Assembly (NCBI GenBank): GCA_965213525.1
Contig: OZ243889.1
Coordinates: 2,728,001 to 2,792,000, forward strand
Direction of reading: 5' to 3'
DNA length: 64,000 bases
Source of the DNA: G965213525 sp965213525
GTDB taxonomy: Bacteria > Actinomycetota > Acidimicrobiia > Acidimicrobiales > Poriferisodalaceae
Under the pieces are notes generated by a model. That model searched no databases and was not told the origin of the DNA. It saw nothing but the letters and a program-made list of their open reading frames with translations. Within the stretch, counting starts at the first letter, position 1. Each line of letters starts with the position of its first letter. This document shows, in pieces, positions 1-7,164 of this stretch. Position numbers and translations under genes: made by a program.

Positions 1-1904
1 CGATCGAGCTCGGCAACGAGATGCGTGACCTGGTCCCCGACGTCGACGGGCTGCGGGTCGAGGTCGGCGGCCAGGTGTTCAGCGAGTTCGAGCCGCCCGA
101 GTCAGAGGTGCTGGGCCTGGCCTTCGCCATCGTCATCCTCATCGTGTCGTTCGGCTCGGTGCTGGCGATGGGTCTGCCGATCGGCACCGCCGTGTTCGGC
201 ATCGGTGTCGGAGCGTCGCTCGTCACGCTGATGTCGCGGGTCATCGAGATGCCCGACTTCACCCTCACCCTCGGCGTCATGATCGGCCTGGGCGTCGGCA
301 TCGACTATGCGCTCTTCATCGTGACCCGGTTCCGTGAGGAGCTGCACGCCGGGCGCCCGGTGCCCGACGCCGTCGCCACGTCGATCGACACGGCCGGCCG
401 GGCCGTGATCTTCGCCGGGACGACCGTGGTGATCTCGCTGCTCGGCATGGTCTTGATGGGCGTGACGTTCATCCGAGGTCTCGGCATCGGGGCCGCCGTC
501 ACGGTCGCGATCACGATGGCCGCCTCGATCACGTTGCTGCCGGCGCTCATGGGCTTTGCCGGCGCACGGATCGAGGTGAGCCGCTGGCGGGGCGTCATCG
601 CCGCCGGGCTCGTGTCGCTCACCCTCGTCGGCGTCGGCCTGGGCGTCGACGCCCTGCTGCTCGCCCTGCCGGCGGCGGTCGTGGTGCTGGTGGCGGGCCT
701 GTTCGTCGCCCCGCTGCGCGCCGAGGTGCCCCGGCGGGCACCCAAGCCCCTCGACCAGACGCTGCCCTACCGTTGGAGCCGCTTCGTCCAGGCCCACCCG
801 TGGCCCATGGTCATCGGGGGCACCGCCGTGCTGGCGGCACTGGCGATCCCGGTGCTCGGGCTGCGGCTCGGCTTCGCCGATGAGGGCAACCTCTCGACCG
901 ACACGTCGGCCCGTCAGGCCTATGACCTGCTCGCTGAGGGCTTCGGCCCCGGCTACAACGGCCCCCTCATCGTGGCCGCCGAGCTGGCGCCGGGCACGAC
1001 CCCCGCCGAGCTCGAGCGCGTCGGCGCCGCGCTGGCCGCCGACGAGGGGGTGGCCGCGGTGTCGCCGGTCGCGCCCAACGCACCGGACGCTGCGACAGCC
1101 GCGCTCTGGCAGGTCGTCCCGGCCACCTCACCCCAAGACGAGGCCACCTATGGCCTCGTCGAGCGCCTCCGCGACGACGTGTTGGTCAGCGCCACCGACG
1201 GCACCGGCATCACCGCGACGGTGACCGGGTCGGTGGCGGCCTCGGTCGACTTCGCCAGCTACCTGGGCGACCGACTGCCGCTGTTCTTCGCGGCCGTGTT
1301 GACCCTGTCGTTCCTGTTGCTGATGGCGGTGTTCCGCTCGGTGCTGGTGCCGCTCAAGGCGGTGCTCATGAACCTCATCTCGATCGGCGCCGCCTACGGC
1401 GTGGTCGTCGCCGTCTTCCAGTGGGGGTGGGGCAGCTCGCTGCTCGGCATCGAGGCGGCCCCAGTCGAGCCGTTCCTGCCGATGATGCTGTTCGCCATCG
1501 TGTTCGGCCTGTCGATGGACTACGAGGTCTTCCTGCTCAGCCGGGTCAAAGAGGAGTACGACCGAGACGGCGACAACGCCCGGGCCGTGTCAGACGGGCT
1601 GGCCTCGACGGCCCGGGTGATCACCGCAGCTGCGGCCATCATGGTGTTCATCTTCTCGAGCTTCGTGCTCGAAGATGACCGGGTGATCAAGATGTTCGGC
1701 CTCGGGCTGGCGGCCGCCATCGCCCTTGACGCCACCATCGTGCGGATGCTGCTCGTGCCCGCGACGATGGAGCTGCTCGGCGATCGCAACTGGTGGCTGC
1801 CCCGCTGGCTCGACCGGATCCTGCCCGGCATCGACGTCGAGGGCAGCTCGTCGCGGCCGACCCCGCCGGCCGCCGACGAGCCCGATCGGGTACCGGTCGC
1901 CTGA
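1..1904 (+). CDS. MMPL/RND-family membrane transporter, C-terminal part (5' end outside window)
   Basis: The frame is open from base 3, so the true start lies upstream; 633 residues are visible. Two sets of membrane helices are separated by a soluble extracytoplasmic domain. The first set carries GLGVGIDYALFIVTRFREE and the second GLSMDYEVFLLSRVKEEY, the paired Asp-Tyr motifs of the MMPL branch of the RND superfamily, which use the proton gradient to move lipids or other hydrophobic substrates. Family members are usually 700 residues or more, so roughly the first helix and part of the first loop are missing. The substrate cannot be told. It converges on the next gene, with a short hairpin in the gap. 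Confidence 0.9.
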   Translation, partial: IELGNEMRDLVPDVDGLRVEVGGQVFSEFEPPESEVLGLAFAIVILIVSFGSVLAMGLPIGTAVFGIGVGASLVTLMSRVIEMPDFTLTLGVMIGLGVGIDYALFIVTRFREELHAGRPVPDAVATSIDTAGRAVIFAGTTVVISLLGMVLMGVTFIRGLGIGAAVTVAITMAASITLLPALMGFAGARIEVSRWRGVIAAGLVSLTLVGVGLGVDALLLALPAAVVVLVAGLFVAPLRAEVPRRAPKPLDQTLPYRWSRFVQAHPWPMVIGGTAVLAALAIPVLGLRLGFADEGNLSTDTSARQAYDLLAEGFGPGYNGPLIVAAELAPGTTPAELERVGAALAADEGVAAVSPVAPNAPDAATAALWQVVPATSPQDEATYGLVERLRDDVLVSATDGTGITATVTGSVAASVDFASYLGDRLPLFFAAVLTLSFLLLMAVFRSVLVPLKAVLMNLISIGAAYGVVVAVFQWGWGSSLLGIEAAPVEPFLPMMLFAIVFGLSMDYEVFLLSRVKEEYDRDGDNARAVSDGLASTARVITAAAAIMVFIFSSFVLEDDRVIKMFGLGLAAAIALDATIVRMLLVPATMELLGDRNWWLPRWLDRILPGIDVEGSSSRPTPPAADEPDRVPVA

Positions 1905-1935
1905 GCGTCACCCGGCCCCGTGCCACCCGGTCCAT

Positions 1936-1952
1936 CCCGTCCACTCGACGGG
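1936..1952. terminator. Short hairpin between convergent genes
   Basis: A 6-bp inverted repeat (CCCGTC / GACGGG) with a 5-base loop lies in the 84-base gap between two convergent genes. There is no T run, so it is only a candidate bidirectional terminator. Confidence 0.35.
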
Positions 1953-1988
1953 CCGCACCAGGAGCGCGCCGGGGGGGCTGGGCGGGGG

Positions 1989-2366
1989 TCAGGCGTGCAG
2001 ACGCGCCAGCTGGTCGCGGGCGTCGACCACATCGAAGTAGTCGCGCCACTGGGCGATGCGCCCGTCGCGCACGACGAAGATGCCGAGCACGCGCACCTCG
2101 GCCCAGGTGTCGCCGCGACGGAAGCGGTCGGTGCGCTCGTTCATGACCACGTCGCCGTGCGCGGCCTGGTGGTGCACCACCCAGTCGACCTCGTCGATGC
2201 CGTCGACGAAGCCGCTGATGACCGAGCGCAGATCGTCGCGCCCGGTGGTGAGCGACATGCCCACGTTCTCGTAGACGACGTCATCAGCGGCGAGGGACAC
2301 GGCGGCGTCGACGTCTCGGGCGCCCCAGGCGGCGATGAAGGCGTCGACGGTCTCTGCGGGATCCAC
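1989..2366 (-). CDS. SnoaL/NTF2-like protein
   Basis: A protein of about 125 residues beginning MDPAETVDAFIAAWGARD and continuing with DVVYENVG and a run of alternating hydrophobic strands, as in the NTF2/SnoaL fold (a cone-shaped alpha+beta barrel used by small isomerases, hydrolases and polyketide cyclases). No specific catalytic set can be assigned. The GTG at 2366 is preferred over the GTG at 2375 because TAGGGT lies 7 bases before it. That hexamer overlaps the stop of ung, so readthrough from ung is also possible. Confidence 0.75.
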   Translation of the reverse strand: MDPAETVDAFIAAWGARDVDAAVSLAADDVVYENVGMSLTTGRDDLRSVISGFVDGIDEVDWVVHHQAAHGDVVMNERTDRFRRGDTWAEVRVLGIFVVRDGRIAQWRDYFDVVDARDQLARLHA

Positions 2367-2373
2367 ACCGGGC

Positions 2374-2379
2374 ACCCTA
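2374..2379 (-). promoter_or_regulatory. -10 hexamer TAGGGT, leaderless start of SnoaL-like gene
   Basis: TAGGGT ends 7 bases before the GTG at 2366, matching the TANNNT plus 6-9 base spacing seen at many other starts here. Confidence 0.45.
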
Positions 2380-3129
2380 GGGAACCGCAGCGCGCGGCCC
2401 GGCCCCTGGTCGCCGGGGCGCCAGCGGGGGCCGCGGGGGCTGCGGGGGCTGGGGGGGCCGCGGCGCCAGCGGGGGCAGCGTCCAGTCGACCGGGTCGAGA
2501 CCGGCGGCGACGAGCGCCTCGTTGGCTCGTGAGAAGGGGCGGCTGCCGTGGAAGCCCCGGGACGCCGACAGCGGTGAGGGGTGAGCGCTGGTGATGACGG
2601 TGTGGCGCGACGTGTCGATGAGCGCCTGCTTGCGCCGGGCGTAGCCGCCCCACAGCACGAACACCACCCGCTCGTCCTTGGCGCTGACCGCCCGGATCAC
2701 CTGATCGGTGAAGCGCTCCCACCCCTTGTTGGCGTGCGAGCCCGCCTGGCGGGCGCGCACGGTCAGCACGGCGTTCAACAGCAGCACGCCCTGGTGGCCC
2801 CAGGCCTCGAGGTTGCCGTGGTCGGGGATCTCGACGCCCAGATCGTCGTGCAGCTCGGCGTGGACGTTGCGCAGCGACGGGGGGACCTCGACCCCTGGGC
2901 GCACCGAGAAGCACAGGCCGTGGGCCTGGCCTGGCCCGTGGTAGGGATCCTGGCCGAGCACCAGCACCCTGGTGTGGTCACGGGGGGTGAGGTGCAGCGC
3001 AGCGAACACCTCGTCGGGGCGGGGGTAGACCTCGTGGTGGTCCCGTTCGGCGGCGACGAAGCGCTGCAGGTCGGCCCAGTAGGGCTCGGCCAGCTCGCCT
3101 CGCAGCACGGGGTTCCAGTCGGTGCGCAC
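2377..3129 (-). CDS. ung: Uracil-DNA glycosylase, family 1
   Basis: Removes uracil from DNA as the first step of base excision repair. From the GTG at 3129 the protein has 250 residues. The water-activating motif GQDPYHG is at about residues 59-65 (catalytic Asp61), the LLLNAVLTV strand near 116-124, and the DNA-intercalation loop HPSPLSA near 183-189, all intact. An upstream extension to 3210 is open, but residues before RTDWNPVL do not resemble the family, and TACGTT sits 9 bases before 3129. The last 30 or so residues are Pro/Arg-rich low complexity beyond the normal family end. Confidence 0.95.
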   Translation of the reverse strand: MRTDWNPVLRGELAEPYWADLQRFVAAERDHHEVYPRPDEVFAALHLTPRDHTRVLVLGQDPYHGPGQAHGLCFSVRPGVEVPPSLRNVHAELHDDLGVEIPDHGNLEAWGHQGVLLLNAVLTVRARQAGSHANKGWERFTDQVIRAVSAKDERVVFVLWGGYARRKQALIDTSRHTVITSAHPSPLSASRGFHGSRPFSRANEALVAAGLDPVDWTLPPLAPRPPQPPQPPRPPLAPRRPGAGPRAAVP

Positions 3130-3138
3130 GACGAGGTG

Positions 3139-3144
3139 AACGTA
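3139..3144 (-). promoter_or_regulatory. -10 hexamer TACGTT upstream of ung
   Basis: TACGTT ends 9 bases before the GTG at 3129, supporting the shorter Ung start. Confidence 0.4.
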
Positions 3145-3274
3145 GCCGGCGGTGCTGGGGCCGCCGGCTCGAGCACGCCTCGGTCCATCATCCTCCAGCG
3201 CGTCCATCACCCTCGGGCGCGGTCATCCCCCAGCGCCTCGGCCATCCCAGCGTGGGGTCAGCGGTGTGCGCTGC

Positions 3275-4180
3275 TCAACCCCTCAGGGTCTCGATCAGCT
3301 GGGCGTGCAGCGCTTCGGTGGCGGCGGCGACGACGAAGCCGCCGTCGAGCGCGTCGTCACCGTCGACGGTGCTGACCACGGCCCCGGCCGCTTGCAGGAT
3401 CGGCACCAACGCCATGATGTCGTAGGGGGCGAGACCCGTCTCGACGACCGCGTCGATGAGACCCAGCGCGACCAGGCCGTAGTTCACGCAGTCCCCGCCG
3501 TAGCGGACCATCCGACAGGCCCGGCCGACCCTGGCGAACCCGGCGGCCTCGTTCGGGTCGGTGAACATGTCGGGGTGCGTGCACGCCACGACCGCCTCGG
3601 CGACACGGGACGTGCCCGAGGTCGACAACGCCCGCCGTGACGGCTCACCGCCGATCTCCGAGGTCGCCCACCCACGCCCGCCTGCGGCCACCCAGGTGTC
3701 ACCGACGGCAGGCACGTGCATCCACCCGGCCAGCGCCCGCTCCGCGGTGCGCACGCCGACCAGGGTGCCGTAGAGCGGGTTGCCCGTGACGAACGAACGG
3801 GTGCCGTCGATGGGGTCGATCCACCACGTCCGTGCCGCACCCGGGTCGCCGCTCGCCCCGGCCTCCTCGCCCACCACCCGGTCCCCGGGGTGGCGCTGGG
3901 TGATCGCCGCCCGCAGGTCGGCCTCGACGGCGCGATCAGCGGCGGTCACCGGGTCCCACCCCCGACCGGTGTCCTTGGTCTCGACGGTCACGGGCCGACG
4001 GAACCACTCGAGCGAGCGTCGGCTGGCTGCGATCACCGCCACGGTCATCTCGTCGATCTCGCCATCGCCCAGCTCGCCATCGCCAAGCTCGCCATCGCCC
4101 AGCTCGCCATCGCCAAGCTCGCCATCGCCCAGCTCGCCATCGCCCAGCTCATCGTCGCCGAGCTTGGCGTCAGGGGGCAC
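3275..4180 (-). CDS. hisN: HisN-type histidinol-phosphatase (inositol monophosphatase superfamily) with N-terminal repeat
   Basis: A Mg2+-dependent phosphatase, probably dephosphorylating L-histidinol phosphate in histidine synthesis. It has DPVTAAD at about residues 76-82, GEE at 104-106, DPIDGTRSF at 122-130 and a GGDCVNYGLVALG / GLAPYDIMALVP block near the C-terminus; the last resembles HisN enzymes more than SuhB. Inositol phosphate remains possible as substrate. The first 45 residues are unusual: ELGDG repeated about six times, encoded by a 15-bp tandem repeat. The GTG at 4180 is preceded by TACGTT at 7 bases, so the repeat is probably translated; an ATG at 4048 just after it is the alternative start. 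No other his genes are nearby. Confidence 0.85.
   Translation of the reverse strand: MPPDAKLGDDELGDGELGDGELGDGELGDGELGDGELGDGEIDEMTVAVIAASRRSLEWFRRPVTVETKDTGRGWDPVTAADRAVEADLRAAITQRHPGDRVVGEEAGASGDPGAARTWWIDPIDGTRSFVTGNPLYGTLVGVRTAERALAGWMHVPAVGDTWVAAGGRGWATSEIGGEPSRRALSTSGTSRVAEAVVACTHPDMFTDPNEAAGFARVGRACRMVRYGGDCVNYGLVALGLIDAVVETGLAPYDIMALVPILQAAGAVVSTVDGDDALDGGFVVAAATEALHAQLIETLRG
4056..4150. repeat. 15-bp in-frame tandem repeat at start of hisN
   Basis: Units of agctcgccatcgcc plus c or a recur at 4071, 4086, 4101, 4116 and 4131, with degenerate copies on both sides. On the minus strand they encode the acidic pentapeptide ELGDG. Alternating c and a at the last base suggests a 30-bp amplification step. 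Confidence 0.95.
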
Positions 4181-4187
4181 CGGGGTG

Positions 4188-4193
4188 AACGTA
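4188..4193 (-). promoter_or_regulatory. -10 hexamer TACGTT, leaderless start of hisN
   Basis: TACGTT ends 7 bases before the GTG at 4180, which argues that the repeat-encoding upstream start is used. Confidence 0.5.
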
Positions 4194-4221
4194 GTGCTCG
4201 GGCGGGATGGCGCCGACCAGC

Positions 4222-6297
4222 TCAGGAGGCGTAGAGGCCGCCGAGGAGATCGCCCACCGGGTCCGTCGTGGCCAGATCCTCGCCTGGCGGGTGTGGCCCG
4301 CCGGCGTCGCCGCTTGAGGTCGAGCCCGCCACGTGGTGCTCCAAGAGGGGTCGCAGCGGAACGACGAAGCGGCTGAGCTGGCCGTTGCCGTGCCGGTCGC
4401 CGGCCCCGAAGCGCTGGACGTGGAACCGCACCGGGTAGGACAGGTGCAGGCGATCGCGGGCCCGGGTGAGGGCCACGTACAGCAGGCGCAGCTCCTCGGC
4501 GAGGCCGTCGGGCTCACCGAGGGCCATGTCCGAGGGCAGGTTGCCGTCGGCGAGGTGGATGAGGTGCACCGCTCGCCACTCGAGGCCCTTGGCCGAGTGG
4601 ATCGTCGAGATGGTCAACCAGTCGTCGTCGAGGTGGGGGTCAGCGGCGAGGTCGGCGGTCGACGATGGCGGGTCGAGGGCGAGATCGGTGAGGAAGCGGT
4701 GCCGGGACGGCGATCGGGTGGCCACGGCGCCCAGCTGGGCCAGGTCGGCCATGCGGAGCTCGGGGTGATCGTGGTTGCGGGCGACCAGGCCGTCGAACAC
4801 CCCGAGCAGCCGGTCGATCTGGACCCCCACCGAGGCCTCGGTGCGGGCGTCGGTGAGCGCAGCCCGAAGGGCCCGGGCTTCCTCTGCTGCTGAGGGCGGC
4901 AGGTCGGGTTCGCCGGCGCAGAAGCGGCGCAGCGCCTCGTCGGGGTCGGCGTCGAGGTCACCGACGCCCAGGGCGTCGAGGGTGCGGCGCACCGTCTGGG
5001 GACCCACCCCGTCGAGGAGGCGCAACAGGCGATGCCAGGCCAAGGTGTCCGACGGGTTCTCCAGCACCCGCAGCGCGCAGAGCAGGTCCTTCACGTGGGC
5101 CGTCTCCAGGAACCTCAGCCCGCCGTACTTGATGAAGGGGATGTCGCGCCGCGCCAGCTCCAGCTCGAGCCCGGCGGAGTGGTGGGCGGTGCGCACGAGG
5201 ACCGCCTGGTCGCGCAGCGCCAGTCCCTCCTCCCGCAGCGCCAGGATGCGCTCGCACACCGAAGCCGACTGGGCCGTCTCGTCCATGGCTGTCGTCAGCG
5301 TCGGAGCCGCCCCGCCACGTCGAGTCGGACACAGGCGCCGATCGAAGGCGCTGGCCCCGGCGGCGAGCACCTCGTTGGCGAGGTCACAGATCGCCGGGGT
5401 GCTGCGGTGGTTGCGCTCGAGGGTGACGACGGTGGTTCCAGCGAACCGCTCGGGGAAGCGCCGCAGGTTCTCTGACGTCGCCGCCCGGAAGCCGTAGATG
5501 GCCTGGGCGTCGTCGCCGACCACGGTGACCCCGCCGTGACCGGCGGCCATGGCCTCCAACACGTCGGCCTGGATGGGGGAGGTGTCGTGGTACTCGTCGA
5601 CCAACACGTGGTCGAAGCGGTCGATGACGGCGCGGCCGGCGTCGGTGTGGAGCAGCGCCCGCCAGTGCAGCAACAGGTCGTCGAAGTCGAGCACGCCGAG
5701 CGCCCGCTTGCGTTGCGCGTAGGCAGCCATCACCGCACGAACGCCGTCGAGGTGCTCCTCGCACCACGGGTAGGACCTCGTGATGACCTCGGACAGCGGG
5801 CTGAGGGTCGTGGCGACCCGTCCGGCGATGGCGGCCAGCGTGTCGCGGGAGGGGAAGCGCCGCCCCCGACCGGCGACGCCCAGCTCGGCGCGCACCCACC
5901 CGACGAGCTCGACGGAGTCGCCGGCGTCGAGCACGGTGAACCCGGGCCGCACCCCGATGGCCGCGCCGTGGGATCGCAGCACCTGGGCCGCCACGGCGTG
6001 GAAGGTGCCGCCGGGTACGGCGGCAGCGCCCGGGACGAGGCGCCCGGCCCGGTCGCACAGCTCGGCCGCAGCCCGGCGTGAGAACGTGAGCAGCAGGACG
6101 CGGTCGGGAGCGGTCCCGGTGGCGACGAGGTCGGCGACCCGAGCGGTGAGGGTGCGGGTCTTGCCGGTGCCGGCCCCGGCGACGATCAGCAGCGGCGATC
6201 CCCGATGTTGGACGGCGCGCCGCTGGTCGTCGTCGAGTCCTCTCAGGTGGGGGGCCTCGGCAGCTCGCCCCCCCACGGCGCCGACGACGGGGAACAC
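4222..6297 (-). CDS. UvrD/PcrA-like superfamily 1A DNA helicase
   Basis: A 691-residue 3'-5' helicase of repair or replication-restart type. Motif I (GAGTGKT) is at residues 41-47, motif Ia LLLTFSRRAA near 68-77, motif II at 234-238, then GDDAQAIYGFRAA (III), LERNHRST (IV), ISTIHSAKGLEW (V) and LLYVALTRARDR (VI). Motif II reads DEYHD, not the usual DEYQD. No HRDC domain is visible. The start is taken as the GTG at 6297, 7 bases after TAGAGT, rather than the open frame to 6342. Which of PcrA, UvrD1 or UvrD2 it replaces cannot be settled here. Confidence 0.9.
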   Translation of the reverse strand: MFPVVGAVGGRAAEAPHLRGLDDDQRRAVQHRGSPLLIVAGAGTGKTRTLTARVADLVATGTAPDRVLLLTFSRRAAAELCDRAGRLVPGAAAVPGGTFHAVAAQVLRSHGAAIGVRPGFTVLDAGDSVELVGWVRAELGVAGRGRRFPSRDTLAAIAGRVATTLSPLSEVITRSYPWCEEHLDGVRAVMAAYAQRKRALGVLDFDDLLLHWRALLHTDAGRAVIDRFDHVLVDEYHDTSPIQADVLEAMAAGHGGVTVVGDDAQAIYGFRAATSENLRRFPERFAGTTVVTLERNHRSTPAICDLANEVLAAGASAFDRRLCPTRRGGAAPTLTTAMDETAQSASVCERILALREEGLALRDQAVLVRTAHHSAGLELELARRDIPFIKYGGLRFLETAHVKDLLCALRVLENPSDTLAWHRLLRLLDGVGPQTVRRTLDALGVGDLDADPDEALRRFCAGEPDLPPSAAEEARALRAALTDARTEASVGVQIDRLLGVFDGLVARNHDHPELRMADLAQLGAVATRSPSRHRFLTDLALDPPSSTADLAADPHLDDDWLTISTIHSAKGLEWRAVHLIHLADGNLPSDMALGEPDGLAEELRLLYVALTRARDRLHLSYPVRFHVQRFGAGDRHGNGQLSRFVVPLRPLLEHHVAGSTSSGDAGGPHPPGEDLATTDPVGDLLGGLYAS

Positions 6298-6304
6298 GCG
6301 TTCG

Positions 6305-6310
6305 ACTCTA
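6305..6310 (-). promoter_or_regulatory. -10 hexamer TAGAGT, leaderless start of helicase gene
   Basis: TAGAGT ends 7 bases before the GTG at 6297 and fixes the helicase start. Confidence 0.55.
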
Positions 6311-6406
6311 GACGATCGGAACGGTCGTCCGCTGGGCCGCACACTGCACCGGATGCGAGATGACCGCGATCACGGGTGGCGTTAGGATCGCCACCAGGAG
6401 GGACCA

Positions 6407-6979
6407 GTGGTGCGTCGGCGTCTGCAACCAGGGTCGTTGCGTGCACAGCCCCTCGGCGCGCCCGTACCGGCCGGCGCGTCCGACTGGGTCGGCGAGGATG
6501 TCGAGATCGACGTCGACGTCGACGATCGGCGCCGCTCCTACGAACAGGTCTTCCTGTCGGAGTACCAGCCGATGGTCCGCCTGGCCGTGCTGCTGGTCGA
6601 CGAGCTCGACGTGGCCGAGGAGCTGGTCCAAGACGCCTTCGTCCGTCTGCACCAGCACTGGCGGAGGGTCGATCGTCCGGGCGCCTACCTGCGGACCAGC
6701 GTCGTCAACGCGTGCCGCAACGAGCTGCGGCGCCGCCAGCGCGAGCGCCGGGCCCGTCGCCACGACGAGGCCGTCCTCAGCGTCGAGCTCGGGGCCGACG
6801 AGCTGCTCGACGCCGTGGCGGCGCTGCCCCCCAAGCGTCGCGCCGCGGTGGTGCTGCGGTATTACGGCGGACTCGACGAGCGCGAGATCGCCGAGACGCT
6901 CGGCGTCCGACGCGGCACGGTGAAGAGCCTGCTCTCGCGCGGTCTGGCCGAGTTGCGCCGCACCATCGACCTGGGCTGA
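6407..6979 (+). CDS. ECF sigma factor, SigE family
   Basis: A 190-residue sigma-70 family regulator. Region 2 spans about residues 45-105 (FLSEYQPMVRLAVLLV through AYLRTSVVNACRNELRRR) and region 4 about 135-185 (LPPKRRAAVVLRYYGGLDEREIAETLG followed by a GTVKSLLSRGL helix-turn-helix). The first 40 residues are a family-atypical, probably disordered leader. The GTG at 6407 has a strong AGGAGG 5 bases upstream (6396-6401), one of the few clear Shine-Dalgarno starts. The following gene encodes a membrane protein that probably senses or controls it. The stop codon lies in the first unit of a tandem repeat. Confidence 0.9.
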   Translation: MVRRRLQPGSLRAQPLGAPVPAGASDWVGEDVEIDVDVDDRRRSYEQVFLSEYQPMVRLAVLLVDELDVAEELVQDAFVRLHQHWRRVDRPGAYLRTSVVNACRNELRRRQRERRARRHDEAVLSVELGADELLDAVAALPPKRRAAVVLRYYGGLDEREIAETLGVRRGTVKSLLSRGLAELRRTIDLG

Positions 6980-7082
6980 CCTCGACCTGGGCTGATCCCA
7001 GACCTGGGCCGACCCCGGACCTGGGCTGACCTCGGGCCTGGGCTGATCTCGACCTGGGCCGAGCTCGACCTGGGCTGACCTC
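6969..7082. repeat. Degenerate 16-17 bp tandem repeat across the sigma stop codon
   Basis: About seven units of the form cctgggctgacctcga, with variants, run from the last codons of the sigma gene (GAC CTG GGC TGA) through most of the gap to the next gene. Each unit carries a copy of the gene's last codons and stop. Confidence 0.85.
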
Positions 7083-7164
7083 GGGCCCGTGCCGATGACG
7101 GACCGGGGGCGGGTCCGATCCGAGAGATCGGGAACCGGTCGGGGTGTTGCGGTGTCGTTGTGAC

